Of a DNA stretch of 35,928 nucleotides, positions 1 through 8,961 are shown one piece after another. Source of the stretch: an uncultured Eubacteriales bacterium. Lineage in GTDB: Bacteria; Bacillota; Clostridia; Oscillospirales; QAKW01. The notes beneath the pieces are model-generated. The model had not been told where the DNA came from, searched no databases, and saw only the letters and a list, made by a program, of their open reading frames with translations. Location of the stretch: assembly GCA_902492505.1 (NCBI GenBank), contig CABULU010000014.1, positions 1 through 35,928 of the forward strand, read 5' to 3'. Each line of letters starts with the position of its first letter. Position 1 is the stretch's first letter. Both the position numbers and the translations under genes were made by a program.

Positions 1-1
1 C

Positions 2-1024
2 TCCTATTCCGCACCGCTGTACAATACCGACAACAGAGTTTGCGGCACCGTTCGAATGCTGTCGTCGCTGAAAAACATGGATGAGCTGCTCGGCTCGATA
101 TATCTCATAATAGGTCTTGTCGGTTTTTTCATTATCGCACTGACGGCATTTTCGGGAATTTATTTTATAAAATCCATAGTTTTGCCGGTTCGACAGATAA
201 ATAAGGTAGCTCTCGATATTGCAAAGGGCAACCTCAACAACGCTAACACCCTGAATTACAGTTCGGGAGACGAGATAGGTCAGCTTTGCCGCAATATTAA
301 TATGATGGCAAACGAGCTGTCCGACAGTCAAAAGGTGAAAAATGACTTTATATCTCAAATTTCACATGAACTGCGCACACCGATAACGGCAATACGCGGC
401 TGGAGCGAAACCATGATGGCGGACGACAGCTTAAACGAGCTGACTCGCCGCGGAGTCGGGATTATCAACGACGAGACAGAGCGGCTGTCAAAAATGGTGG
501 AGGAAATGCTGGACATGTCTCGCATGCAGAGCGGCAGGCTGAGCATTTCCGTCTCCCCCGTCGACATAATAGCGGAATTTGAAAACACCGTTTTTATGAT
601 GGGCGAACGCGCAAAGGGCGAAAGCATAAGCATTGTATACAATATGACGGGCGAAGAGTGCATGCTAAGCTGTGACAAGGACAGAATGAAGCAGGGATTT
701 TTCAATATTATCGACAATGCAATAAAGCACTCAAATCCCGGCTCGCAGATAACGGCATCAGTAAAACGCGAGAAAAATTCCATACAGTTTATTATAGAGG
801 ATTTCGGCGCCGGAATCAGCCGCGAGGACCTGCCATATGTTAAGGAGATGTTTTATAAGGGATCGTCTCAAAAACGCGGCTCCGGCATAGGTCTTGGCGT
901 ATCGGACGAGATTGTGCGCCTGCACGGCGGAAGCCTTGACATTGAAAGCGAGCTTGGGATAGGAACAAAGGTCACTGTCACACTGCCCGTATCGGAGGAA
1001 CTGCAAAATGATAACACAGATTGA
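2..1024 (+). CDS. Sensor histidine kinase, 5' end cut by the window
   Basis: The reading frame is open back to the first bases, so the start lies outside the window and the ATG at 56 is internal. About 20 residues of an outside domain come first. They are followed by one membrane helix (about residues 30-60), a HAMP-like linker, and a HisKA domain with the H-box SHELRTPITAIRG, whose phospho-acceptor His codon is at 365-367. The ATPase domain carries the N-box DNAIKHS, a G1-like EDFGAGIS and the G2 box GSGIGLGVSDEIVRLHGG. It is therefore a membrane two-component kinase of the PhoR/WalK layout. Its response regulator is probably upstream and out of view. The end overlaps the following PAP2 gene by 17 bases, which suggests coupled translation. 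The signal it senses cannot be read from the sequence. Confidence 0.93.
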   Translation, partial: SYSAPLYNTDNRVCGTVRMLSSLKNMDELLGSIYLIIGLVGFFIIALTAFSGIYFIKSIVLPVRQINKVALDIAKGNLNNANTLNYSSGDEIGQLCRNINMMANELSDSQKVKNDFISQISHELRTPITAIRGWSETMMADDSLNELTRRGVGIINDETERLSKMVEEMLDMSRMQSGRLSISVSPVDIIAEFENTVFMMGERAKGESISIVYNMTGEECMLSCDKDRMKQGFFNIIDNAIKHSNPGSQITASVKREKNSIQFIIEDFGAGISREDLPYVKEMFYKGSSQKRGSGIGLGVSDEIVRLHGGSLDIESELGIGTKVTVTLPVSEELQNDNTD

Positions 1025-1562
1025 TTTTCAGGTGCTTGAATTCTTACAGGCACATTCAAATCCCGTAACTGATGTGCTGTTTGCGGGAATAACACATTTG
1101 GGAGACGGCGGGATTTTTTGGATACTGCTGACTGTTGTGCTGCTGTTTTTCAAAAAGACTCGAAAATGCGCGCTGATGATGGCTGCGGCGCTGGTCATAG
1201 GACTGCTCACGGGAAACCTTGCGCTTAAAAATCTCATTGCGAGGGAGCGCCCGTTTATTCAAGACCCGGTGATGCAGAATTTTATGCTTGTTTCCCCGCC
1301 GAGCGGTTTTTCCTGTCCGTCGGGACACACGCTTGCATCGTTTGAGTGTGCAACGGTAATTTTCCTATGCAACAAAAAATGGGGTATTCCCGCACTTATT
1401 TTAGCGGCTCTTATCGGGTTTTCGAGGATTTATCTTTACGTGCATTTTCCAAGCGACGTACTGTTCGGGCTGGTGCTGGGCGTTTTGATAGGCGTTTTTG
1501 TGTATTTTATGTACAGAAAATTTATCGAAAACTCAAAGCTCGAACAAAAGTTAGGGTTATAA
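1008..1562 (+). CDS. PAP2-family membrane phosphatase
   Basis: This 184-residue hydrophobic protein has several predicted membrane helices and all three motifs of the PAP2 acid phosphatase superfamily. They are KNLIARERP (KxxxxxxRP), CPSGHTLASF (PSGH) and SRIYLYVHFPSD (SRxxxxxHxxxD). Family members remove phosphate from lipid phosphates such as phosphatidate or undecaprenyl pyrophosphate on the outer face of the membrane. Length and motif order resemble bacterial undecaprenyl-pyrophosphate phosphatases of the BcrC/YbjG type, but the substrate is not determined by sequence. The gene begins inside the end of the histidine kinase gene and is probably co-transcribed with it. A terminator follows directly after the stop. 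Confidence 0.9.
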   Translation: MITQIDFQVLEFLQAHSNPVTDVLFAGITHLGDGGIFWILLTVVLLFFKKTRKCALMMAAALVIGLLTGNLALKNLIARERPFIQDPVMQNFMLVSPPSGFSCPSGHTLASFECATVIFLCNKKWGIPALILAALIGFSRIYLYVHFPSDVLFGLVLGVLIGVFVYFMYRKFIENSKLEQKLGL

Positions 1563-1597
1563 AAAACACCGTGAGATATTTCTCACGGCGTTTTTTA
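1562..1597. terminator. Bidirectional terminator between the PAP2 gene and mfd
   Basis: An 8-bp perfect stem, CCGTGAGA at 1569-1576 and TCTCACGG at 1581-1588, has a 4-base loop. It is flanked by an A-run on the left and TTTTTT on the right, so it can act for both convergent transcripts. The right T-run reaches the last codons of mfd. Confidence 0.88.
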
Positions 1598-4500
1598 AGA
1601 AATAAAAGATTTCAGATTTTTCAAAAATTGCTCCATACGGTCGATAACCGGCACGCCGTCACGCGGGCGCAGAGTTATATACGGCTTTTCGCCTGCGGTA
1701 AAAAGCATCTCGCCTTTGTATATTTCCGAAAGGCTGTTAACCGCATCCGGCGACAGCTGCTCAAAGAAAAATACAAGATTATGCGTTTTCTGCCGCACTT
1801 CGGTAACGCCCAAGCCGCGCGCCAAATTCCGAATCAGAGATATCCGCATAAGATTGATAACGCTCTCCGGCGGCGGGGAAAAACGGTCGCTCAGCTCGTC
1901 AAGAGTATCCTCAAAGTCGCCTTCATCTTCAACGGCGGCTATCTTTTTATAAATATCTATTCTTGTGCGCTCGCTTGTAATGTAATTCTCCGGTATATAA
2001 GCGCTTATCGAAATATCAACGGCACAATCCGTTTTTTTCTTTTCCTGTATTCCCTGCTCGGAGAGAATGACGCTTTTCAGTATCTCCATATATGTGTCAT
2101 AGCCTACAACATTCATGCTTCCGTGCTGCTTTTCACCCAAAAGACTGCCGGCACCCCGTATTTCCAAATCGCGCATGGCGATTTTCAGCCCTGCTCCGAA
2201 CTCCGTAAACTCCTTTATAGTGACAAGCCGCTTTGCGGCAACCTCTGAGGGTGTTTTATCCCGGCGGTAAGTCAAATACGCATAGGCTCTGCGGCTGCTG
2301 CGGCCTATCCTTCCCCGTATCTGGTGCAGCTGAGCAAGACCCATACAGTCAGCGTCCTCGATTATAAGCGTATTGGCAAACGAAACGTCTATACCAGTTT
2401 CGATTATAGTTGTACATAGCAAAACATCCACACCGTGAGTCATCACCTGCTCCCAGGCATTTTCAATCTCGGTCGGACTCATCTGACCGTGAACAACAAG
2501 CACTCTTGCACCCGGTATCGCAGCGGTTATCCTTGCCGCAATTACGTCCAGCGCCTCAATATTATTTTTAAGATAAAATGTACACCCGCTGCGGCGCATC
2601 TCTCTAAGTATCGCCTGCTGAACAATATCGAAATTATATTCCAGCACATATGTCATGACAGGCAGACGGTCTAAAGGCGCCTCCTCTATAATCGAGATAT
2701 CGCGTATTCCCGACATAGCCATATTCAGAGTGCGCGGAATTGGCGTCGCACTCATCGTCAGCACGTCGACACCGATTGCAAGTTCCTTGATTTTTTCTTT
2801 GTGCTTAACGCCGAAGCGCTGTTCCTCATCAACAATAAGCAGTCCCAAATCATGAAATGCGATGTCCTTCTGCAAAAGTCTGTGAGTTCCGACAACAATA
2901 TCCACCTCACCGTTTTTTATCGCCTTTACGGTTTCCTGCTGTTCCTTACGGTTTTTAAAGCGGGATAGAACCGCCACCTTTACCGGAAAGCCATGAAAGC
3001 GCCTGACAATAGTATTAAAATGCTGGCTCGCAAGTATTGTTGTAGGCACAAGCACAGCCACCTGCTTGCTATCGGAAACGGCTTTAAACGCTGCGCGCAG
3101 AGCAACCTCCGTTTTACCGACGCCGACATCGCCGCAAAGCAGGCGGTCCATAGGATACGGACGCTCCATATCGGCTTTAATCTCACGGGTACACTCGAGC
3201 TGATCCTGCGTCTCCTCATATTCAAACCGCTCCTCAAACTCTTTCTGCCACTCACTGTCGGGTGAAAAGGCAAAGCCCTGTGTATTAAGACGGCGTGCGT
3301 ACAGTTCGATAAGCTCGCGGGCAAGCTCGCGCGACTCATCGCGGACCTTGCTCTTTGCCTTTTCCCATGCGGGGGAGCCCATGCGTGACAGTTTAACTCT
3401 GGCGGGGTCTGCACCGATATATTTTGATATAAGGTCAAGCTGCGGACACGGAACATACAGCATATCTCCTTTATCAAACGCTATGGCAATATAGTCCTTT
3501 GTAACGCCGTCAACCGTCATCTGCTTGATGCCCCGGTAAACGCCGATGCCGTGCGCATGATGAACAACAAGGTCTCCCGGAGTTATATCGGAAAATGACT
3601 TTATCTTCTCGCCCTCGCCGCGGCGGCGGGCGCGGACAGCACGTTTTTTTACAGCGGCGTCTGCCACAAGCAGAATTTTTGACGCATTAAATGCAATGCC
3701 GACCGACACCGCGCTTTGCACAATGCACACGGCACCCGGCACGACCTTTCCCACCGACACGGGCGCGTCCCTTTCGGTAAGCAGCTTTTTGACCGCCGCT
3801 TCGCGCTCGCCGTCACGCACCGTAACGATACATCTATACCCCTTTTCAACAAATGACAATATCTCGTCTACCGCCTCACCGCCGTCAAGCGACGGGACGA
3901 CCGACTCGTTTATATCCGCCTCTGCAAGCGCAGACAGCTTAAAACTATAATTGACCGACAAACGCGACAGCAAAAATGTTCTTCCGTCGAAATGCTTTTC
4001 AAGCTCTGCAAGGCTTAAATAATACCCGCCGTCTTTACAAATAAATCGTCCGTGAGAAATACTCTGTTCAACATTTTCATTAAACTGCCAGTCAATAAAC
4101 TCATAGCGTTTTTTTAAGTTCGCATACTCACAGACAAAAAGCAAGGACGCGTCGACATAGTCAAATAACGTAAAAATTTTAGGATAAACAAGCGGGATAT
4201 ACTTATCTGCCGCAATCTTCAGCCCGCTTGACAAAAGCTCAATATCACGCAAGATATCCTTATGTCCTGTTTTTTCATACTCCTTTTGCAGTATCTGCAA
4301 AAGCTCAGACGGATTTTGATACGCCGCGCTGCGGTTGCCTATCAACTTGATTTGAGGGCACTCGTCCTCACGACGCTGAGAAATCACGTCAAAATAGCTT
4401 ATACGTTCTATACTGTCACCGAAAAATTCAATGCGAACAGGTCGCCTCTGACCGGGGACAAATACATCAAGTATACCTCCGCGCTTTGAGAAAGAGCCCT

Positions 4501-5026
4501 CTCCCTCAACCATATCAAACATAGAATAACCGTTTTCGGCAAGATATGCACAGATTTTATCTATATCCGCATCATCGCCGATACTCAAAACAGGCATTTC
4601 AGTGCTGACGCCCTTCGGACGAGGCAAAGGCATACAGAGTGCATCTGCCGTTGTTATTACAACATCATATTCGCCCGCATTTATCTTTTCAAGTGCAGCA
4701 GACCGTGCACGGTCTGCCGTGCCCGAAAGCGCATCCGCCGAGTCAAACGAAAACTCACATTCCGGCAACACAACCTGCTCCCGCCCGAAAAGAGCGCAAA
4801 AAAGCGAGGAAATTTTCAAAATGTCAGAATTGTTATCCATGACGAAAATTCCCTTTTTATTATCGCGCTTCATTGCGCAGTATGAAGCAATTACAGCGGC
4901 ACTATCAGACAGACTCGTCACGGCAAACGGATACTTTTGCGATGCACCCGCCTGCGGCAACCAGTCTGCGCCGATAAGTGAATATATATCAAAATCAGAC
5001 AAGTTTGTTTTGTTTAAATCAGCCAT
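1595..5026 (-). CDS. mfd: Transcription-repair coupling factor Mfd
   Basis: Mfd removes RNA polymerase stalled at DNA damage and recruits UvrA. The protein is about 1143 residues, the normal size. In order it shows a UvrB-like N-terminal part (KRGGILDVFVPG), an RNA-polymerase-interaction domain around residue 485 (DLVVHHAHGIGVYRG), a RecG-like helicase with Walker A GDVGVGKTEVALRAAFK near residue 638 and box II DEEQRFG near 738, and a C-terminal TRCF domain. The start is uncertain. An ATG at 5026 overlaps the pth stop as ATGGCTGA, and an in-frame GTG lies at 5044. I prefer the ATG, because the protein then begins MADLNKTN and the overlap suits translational coupling to pth. Neither start has a strong ribosome binding site. 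No frame damage is seen. Confidence 0.97.
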   Translation of the reverse strand: MADLNKTNLSDFDIYSLIGADWLPQAGASQKYPFAVTSLSDSAAVIASYCAMKRDNKKGIFVMDNNSDILKISSLFCALFGREQVVLPECEFSFDSADALSGTADRARSAALEKINAGEYDVVITTADALCMPLPRPKGVSTEMPVLSIGDDADIDKICAYLAENGYSMFDMVEGEGSFSKRGGILDVFVPGQRRPVRIEFFGDSIERISYFDVISQRREDECPQIKLIGNRSAAYQNPSELLQILQKEYEKTGHKDILRDIELLSSGLKIAADKYIPLVYPKIFTLFDYVDASLLFVCEYANLKKRYEFIDWQFNENVEQSISHGRFICKDGGYYLSLAELEKHFDGRTFLLSRLSVNYSFKLSALAEADINESVVPSLDGGEAVDEILSFVEKGYRCIVTVRDGEREAAVKKLLTERDAPVSVGKVVPGAVCIVQSAVSVGIAFNASKILLVADAAVKKRAVRARRRGEGEKIKSFSDITPGDLVVHHAHGIGVYRGIKQMTVDGVTKDYIAIAFDKGDMLYVPCPQLDLISKYIGADPARVKLSRMGSPAWEKAKSKVRDESRELARELIELYARRLNTQGFAFSPDSEWQKEFEERFEYEETQDQLECTREIKADMERPYPMDRLLCGDVGVGKTEVALRAAFKAVSDSKQVAVLVPTTILASQHFNTIVRRFHGFPVKVAVLSRFKNRKEQQETVKAIKNGEVDIVVGTHRLLQKDIAFHDLGLLIVDEEQRFGVKHKEKIKELAIGVDVLTMSATPIPRTLNMAMSGIRDISIIEEAPLDRLPVMTYVLEYNFDIVQQAILREMRRSGCTFYLKNNIEALDVIAARITAAIPGARVLVVHGQMSPTEIENAWEQVMTHGVDVLLCTTIIETGIDVSFANTLIIEDADCMGLAQLHQIRGRIGRSSRRAYAYLTYRRDKTPSEVAAKRLVTIKEFTEFGAGLKIAMRDLEIRGAGSLLGEKQHGSMNVVGYDTYMEILKSVILSEQGIQEKKKTDCAVDISISAYIPENYITSERTRIDIYKKIAAVEDEGDFEDTLDELSDRFSPPPESVINLMRISLIRNLARGLGVTEVRQKTHNLVFFFEQLSPDAVNSLSEIYKGEMLFTAGEKPYITLRPRDGVPVIDRMEQFLKNLKSFIS

Positions 5027-5603
5027 TATATTTATTTCTCGCACTGTCCAACTGCCCGTCCATCAGCATTTTGCATATATCTCCGGTCTTTTGTGCAGCT
5101 TTACTTATCTTATTCATATCTTCGGCGGACGGCTGTCCCAGCACCCAGTCTTTGAGGTCATACTCCGGATGGGGCTTTTTTCCCACACCGATTTTAATGC
5201 GCAAGAACTCCTCACTGTTTACGTTTTTTATAATATCCCAAATCCCGTTATGCCCGCCGTCCGAGCCTTTGGGACGAATACGTATTTTTCCTGCGTCAAG
5301 AGACACATCGTCATAGATAACAATAAGGTTTTCAAGCGGTATTCTGTAATAGTGCATAACGCTTGACACCGCCGTGCCGCTGAGATTCATAAAGGTCTGC
5401 GGCTTTATTATATAGACATCCCGCTCCCTGTCTTTGGCGCGCCAGATGAGTGAGTTTCCCTTGGATGAAAGCGGCTGCGCGCCAAAATATTCAACAAGGA
5501 TGTCAACGCAGATAAACCCCACATTATGACGGGTATTTTCATATTTATGACCGGGGTTTCCGAGACCTGCGATTAGATAGCGTTTTTTCGTGCCGAAAAG
5601 CAT
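5019..5603 (-). CDS. pth: Peptidyl-tRNA hydrolase
   Basis: Pth releases peptides from tRNAs that dropped off the ribosome. The 194-residue product has the family signatures LIAGLGNPGHKYENTRHNVGF, including the catalytic His of TRHNVGF, then KPQTFMNLSG, and GGHNGIWDI. The start at 5603 is chosen because AAGGGGG lies at a proper distance before this ATG; the ATG 33 bases further upstream has no such site and adds residues the family lacks. The stop overlaps the proposed mfd start, giving a pth-mfd pair as in many Firmicutes. Confidence 0.97.
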   Translation of the reverse strand: MLFGTKKRYLIAGLGNPGHKYENTRHNVGFICVDILVEYFGAQPLSSKGNSLIWRAKDRERDVYIIKPQTFMNLSGTAVSSVMHYYRIPLENLIVIYDDVSLDAGKIRIRPKGSDGGHNGIWDIIKNVNSEEFLRIKIGVGKKPHPEYDLKDWVLGQPSAEDMNKISKAAQKTGDICKMLMDGQLDSARNKYNG

Positions 5604-5618
5604 ATTTTTGCCCCCTTT

Positions 5619-5672
5619 GCATGAGAACATGCGCAAAGAAAAAACTTTGCGCTGTTATCTTAATTAATTATA
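5619..5672 (-). promoter_or_regulatory. Probable pth-mfd promoter and hairpinned 5' leader
   Basis: On the minus strand a TATAAT lies at 5672-5667, with no convincing -35 element. Just downstream there is an 8-bp perfect inverted repeat, GCGCAAAG at 5631-5638 with CTTTGCGC at 5645-5652, around a 6-base loop. A smaller repeat, GCATG-AGAA-CATGC at 5619-5632, ends just before the pth ribosome binding site. The larger stem has its T-run in the loop rather than after it, so it is not a normal terminator. The hairpins would sit near the 5' end of the pth mRNA. Confidence 0.45.
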
Positions 5673-5691
5673 ACACAAAAAGCCAAAAAAT

Positions 5692-5714
5692 AAAAGGCGG
5701 AAAATCCGCCTTTT
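5692..5714 (-). terminator. Terminator after the SGNH esterase gene
   Basis: A 10-bp perfect stem, AAAAGGCGGA at 5692-5701 and TCCGCCTTTT at 5705-5714, has a 3-base loop. On the minus strand it is followed by a T-rich run (TTTTATTTTTT). It closes the melA-esterase transcript before pth. Confidence 0.88.
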
Positions 5715-5736
5715 ACCGATAAATTCATGCTTTTTT

Positions 5737-6714
5737 CTAAATTTCTTTTTCGAGTTCACCTATAAGAGCCTTTGCATACATACAAAAACCCAAGGCATTG
5801 GGGTGAACATGGTCATAAAAGAATTCACTAAAATGAGGAACAAGCTTCATTCCGTCTATTGGCTTTATGCCGTGCTTCAGCGCCGCCTCACGTATTACAT
5901 CACAACAGCTTGCGAAAGAGCTGTATTTCGGATATTTGTGAATGTCACTGCGCCAAAGCGGAAGAATACAAAAGACATGCTTATCACCGTAAGCGTGCTT
6001 TACAAGCTCAAGATATCCGTTAACATGAGGACAAAGCTCATCAATAGAATTATAGCGCCCGAAATCGTTTGTGCCATATGCAATAATTACGATATCCGGG
6101 TCAAAATCGGGCTTATCAAAGGTACATTCACTGAAAAAACCGCCACCGACACCGTTTATAACACAGTCCGCATTAAAATGCAGCGCGGTCTGCCAGGCAT
6201 ATGACAGGCTGTCAAAGCCCGAATTCCAGCCCTGTGTTATAGAATCCCCGATAAACAGCATTTTACGTGAATATTCATGCGGCGTAACATATGCGCCGTC
6301 ACTCAGCTCTATATACTCAAGCACGGTCTGCACATCATGACTCGGAAAAATCAGCGTAACCCGCCTGCCCGCGTCGCTGTGCTTTACACCCTCGGCAAGC
6401 CCTATATCAAATATACGGCTTTTGCCCTGCTTGTCAAAATCATCATCAGACAAAGAGCAAAAGAGCATACCGTCCAAAAGCAGATCAAACTTGCGCCCGC
6501 TGATTGCACGAAACGCAAAGGTCTCGGAATCCGTATGAAAATCAAGGCGAACGCCTGTTGACACTTTCGAGCGTGCATAAAGCATGTCGCTTAAAGATTT
6601 CCAGCCAAAACGCTGTTTTTCTGTTGTCTTATAAAACGCGGCGGTGCCGTCTGAATACACGGTTTCCACCGCACCGAAAACAATATTTTCAAACGCGTTG
6701 GTATAAAGGCGCAT
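5737..6714 (-). CDS. SGNH/GDSL hydrolase, probable carbohydrate esterase (CE2-like)
   Basis: The 325-residue protein has two parts. The N-terminal half (about 1-145) looks like the beta-sandwich domain seen before the SGNH domain in CE2-type acetyl esterases. The C-terminal half is an SGNH hydrolase. It has block I LFIGDSITQGW with the nucleophile Ser near residue 155, a block II Gly, block III AYGTNDF, and block V DHVHPNALG with the catalytic Asp/His pair. No signal peptide is seen, so it probably acts in the cytoplasm on imported sugars. The start at 6714 is chosen because GGAG sits 9 bases before this ATG; it is too close to the ATG at 6723. It follows the GH4 gene by 15 bases and forms an operon with it, which suggests removal of acetyl groups from galactoside oligosaccharides. 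The CE2 assignment is by layout only. Confidence 0.82.
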   Translation of the reverse strand: MRLYTNAFENIVFGAVETVYSDGTAAFYKTTEKQRFGWKSLSDMLYARSKVSTGVRLDFHTDSETFAFRAISGRKFDLLLDGMLFCSLSDDDFDKQGKSRIFDIGLAEGVKHSDAGRRVTLIFPSHDVQTVLEYIELSDGAYVTPHEYSRKMLFIGDSITQGWNSGFDSLSYAWQTALHFNADCVINGVGGGFFSECTFDKPDFDPDIVIIAYGTNDFGRYNSIDELCPHVNGYLELVKHAYGDKHVFCILPLWRSDIHKYPKYSSFASCCDVIREAALKHGIKPIDGMKLVPHFSEFFYDHVHPNALGFCMYAKALIGELEKEI

Positions 6715-6729
6715 AAAATTCATCTCCGA

Positions 6730-8049
6730 TTAATTGAATTTCGGAAGCCAGCTTCCGTGAGTCTCAATAAGATCATCGCACATCTTGACGATAGTGTCGA
6801 TATCAAGCTCGCTGCCCGTATGCGGGTCGAGCATTGCCGCCTGATAAATATGCTCCTTTTTCTTTGTCACAAACGCCTCGATTGTAAGAAGCTGCGGGTT
6901 TACATTTGTCATGTTCATAGCGGCGCACTGTACGGGCAGCGCACCTACATATGTCGGGTGAATACCCTGACCGTCTACAAGGCAGGGAACCTCAACGCAA
7001 GCCTCTGCGGGCAGATTGGAGATAAGATGATTTTTATTTATAACGTTACCTCCGATTTTATAAGGCGTATCCGTAACCATAGACTCCATGATATGCGACG
7101 CATACTCTTTTGAACGCTTGTGCTCCTTAACGCCCTGAGCCTTGATTTCCTCGAATTCCTTTTTCCACCCCTCGATCTGGTTTACACAGCGGCGAGGATA
7201 CTCGTCCAGTGGAATTTTATATTTTTCAATAAGCTCGGGATACTTTGATTTTATGTAGAACATATTGTACTCAGCGTTATGCTCTGAGGACTCTGTACAA
7301 TAATAACCGAATTTATCTATATAGTCAAGTCTTACCCTGTCCTTGCAGTCCTCTTCAAAGATTCGCTGCCTTGCGCGTTCCTTGATCATGGGGTACAGGT
7401 CGTTTCCGTCCTTATCCTTACATTCAAGCAGCCACGCCATATGGTTTATACCTGCGATAAGCTCCTTGCCGCCCTCAAGATAATCCTCCATCTTAAGTTC
7501 CTTGAACAGCGCCTTGCGGCAGACCTGAACAGAGTGGCAAAGACCGATAGTCTTGATACCTGTGTATCTTTGCATATAACCCGCAAGCATTGCCATGGGG
7601 TTTGTGTAGTTCAAAAACCAAGCATCGGGGCAAACCTCTTCCATATCGCGTGCAAAGTCTTCCAGCACGGGCATAGTGCGCAGCGCGCGCATGATACCGC
7701 CTATGCCGAGGGTGTCGGCGATTGTCTGTCTGAGACCGTACTTTTTGGGAACCTCAAAGTCTATAATGGTGCAGGGGTCATATAAACCGACCTGAATGGC
7801 GTTTATGACAAATTTTGCGTCACGAAGCGCGTCTTTGCGGTTTTCGACGCCAAGATACGTTGTGATTTTAGCCTTGCCTCCCATCGTCTTGTTCATGGCG
7901 TTAAGAATAGTCTCGCTCTCCTTAAGGCGGTCGCCGTCGATATCGTACAGCGCAAACTCGCTGTCGCGCAGACTTTCGCTGCACATACAGTCGCCGATAA
8001 CGTTTCTGGCAAAAACAGTACTGCCGGCACCCATAAATGTGATTTTCAT
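6730..8049 (-). CDS. melA: Alpha-galactosidase, glycoside hydrolase family 4 (MelA type)
   Basis: GH4 enzymes cleave alpha-glycosides by an unusual redox mechanism needing NAD+ and Mn2+. The 439-residue product has the N-terminal NAD-binding start KITFMGAGSTVFARNVIGD. It also has TDFEV-like FEVPKKYGLRQTIADTLG, GGIMRALRTMP, NYTNPMAM, the metal-site GLCHSVQ (Cys near 170) and GINHMAW (His near 202). These stretches match E. coli MelA closely from memory, so alpha-galactosidase is the best call; alpha-glucosidase or glucuronidase activity in the same family is possible. TAAGGAGA precedes the ATG at a good distance. It is the first gene of the unit with the SGNH esterase, transcribed away from an AraC-type regulator. 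Confidence 0.92.
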   Translation of the reverse strand: MKITFMGAGSTVFARNVIGDCMCSESLRDSEFALYDIDGDRLKESETILNAMNKTMGGKAKITTYLGVENRKDALRDAKFVINAIQVGLYDPCTIIDFEVPKKYGLRQTIADTLGIGGIMRALRTMPVLEDFARDMEEVCPDAWFLNYTNPMAMLAGYMQRYTGIKTIGLCHSVQVCRKALFKELKMEDYLEGGKELIAGINHMAWLLECKDKDGNDLYPMIKERARQRIFEEDCKDRVRLDYIDKFGYYCTESSEHNAEYNMFYIKSKYPELIEKYKIPLDEYPRRCVNQIEGWKKEFEEIKAQGVKEHKRSKEYASHIMESMVTDTPYKIGGNVINKNHLISNLPAEACVEVPCLVDGQGIHPTYVGALPVQCAAMNMTNVNPQLLTIEAFVTKKKEHIYQAAMLDPHTGSELDIDTIVKMCDDLIETHGSWLPKFN

Positions 8050-8095
8050 ACTTTCGTCTCCTTACTGCCGTTTATAAAACGGTTGATTTGCTTGT

Positions 8096-8133
8096 ATTTT
8101 ACTATATACAAACGATGTTGTATATGCTATAAT
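8096..8133. promoter_or_regulatory. Overlapping divergent promoters on a palindrome (melA / AraC)
   Basis: An inverted repeat, ATATACAA at 8104-8111 and TTGTATAT at 8118-8125, supplies a TATACA -35 element on each strand. To the right, TATACA at 8105-8110 is 17 bases from an extended -10, TGCTATAAT ending at 8133, for the AraC gene. To the left, the minus-strand TATACA at 8124-8119 is 17 bases from TAAAAT at 8101-8096 for melA. The symmetry makes this the obvious binding site for a regulator controlling both genes. Promoter calls are by eye. Confidence 0.65.
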
Positions 8134-8178
8134 TGTTGTATAAATATATAATTTTGTTGTTTTTACGAGGTGTTTAAA

Positions 8179-8961
8179 TTGAGCGACAACTATTCGCTGC
8201 GCCTGACAGGCTGCACGAAATACTTTCCCGGCGAAACCTACGCCTGGGGGCCAGGGATACACCGTGATTTCGTAATCCACTATATTGTAAGCGGGCGCGG
8301 CTACTATGTAACGGACGGTAAAAAATACAGCGTAAAGACGGGCGAAAGCTTTATCATTTTGCCGGGCAAAACGGTGCATTATTATCCTGACAGCAAGGAG
8401 CCGTGGGTGTACATTTGGGTTAATTTCACAGGCGCCGAGGCAAAAAATCTTTTAGCCATGACGGCATTTTTTGAGTCGCCGGTGGCGCCCGCATCAGCAG
8501 AGCTTGCTGCGCTGTACGGAGCATTTTCAGACGAGGTGCATACCAAGCATGTGCGGCTTAAAAACGCAGGGCTTTTACAGGTGCTTTTATCGGAGTACAT
8601 ACGGCTGTATCCGGCAAGCCAGGGCCAAAGCGTGACGGACTATCTCTACTTTGCAAAGCAGTATATTGCGGCCAACAGCTATCGTCAGAACTTCGGGGTA
8701 GCAGAGCTTGCGCAGGCAGTCGGGCTGGAGCGCTCATACCTATATCGTCTGTTTATGGAGGGAGAGGGAATGTCGCCTATGAAATATATAATAAATACAC
8801 GGCTGGAAAACGCAAGGCAGATGCTAAGCGACGGCGCCCAGCAAATAAAGCTTGTATCCTATTCATCCGGCTACGACAACCCGCTGTATTTTTCAAACTG
8901 CTTCAAGAAGAAATACGGTATGTCGCCGAGGGAATACTTAAAAAGCATTAAGAAAAATTAA
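8179..8961 (+). CDS. AraC-family transcriptional regulator of the melA unit
   Basis: The N-terminal half is a cupin-like sugar-binding domain (YYVTDGKKYSVKTGESFIIL, with HYY near the metal or ligand pocket). The C-terminal half carries the two AraC helix-turn-helix motifs, VAELAQAVGLERSYLYRLF and IKLVSYSSGYDNPLYFSNCF, ending in KKKYGMSPREYLKS. The start is set at the TTG at 8179, because ACGAGG lies 8 bases before it; the upstream in-frame GTG at 8170 overlaps that site. Divergent placement next to melA suggests it activates melA and the esterase in response to an alpha-galactoside. Inducer identity is inference. Confidence 0.93.
   Translation: MSDNYSLRLTGCTKYFPGETYAWGPGIHRDFVIHYIVSGRGYYVTDGKKYSVKTGESFIILPGKTVHYYPDSKEPWVYIWVNFTGAEAKNLLAMTAFFESPVAPASAELAALYGAFSDEVHTKHVRLKNAGLLQVLLSEYIRLYPASQGQSVTDYLYFAKQYIAANSYRQNFGVAELAQAVGLERSYLYRLFMEGEGMSPMKYIINTRLENARQMLSDGAQQIKLVSYSSGYDNPLYFSNCFKKKYGMSPREYLKSIKKN

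Noticed and set aside
1346..2248. 300-codon open frame on the plus strand
   Set aside because: It overlaps the PAP2 gene in another frame and then lies antisense to mfd. The composition is Arg-rich with no domain, and it has no own start signals.
4602..5366. 254-codon plus-strand frame opposite mfd and pth
   Set aside because: It is antisense to two well-supported genes and has no recognisable family.
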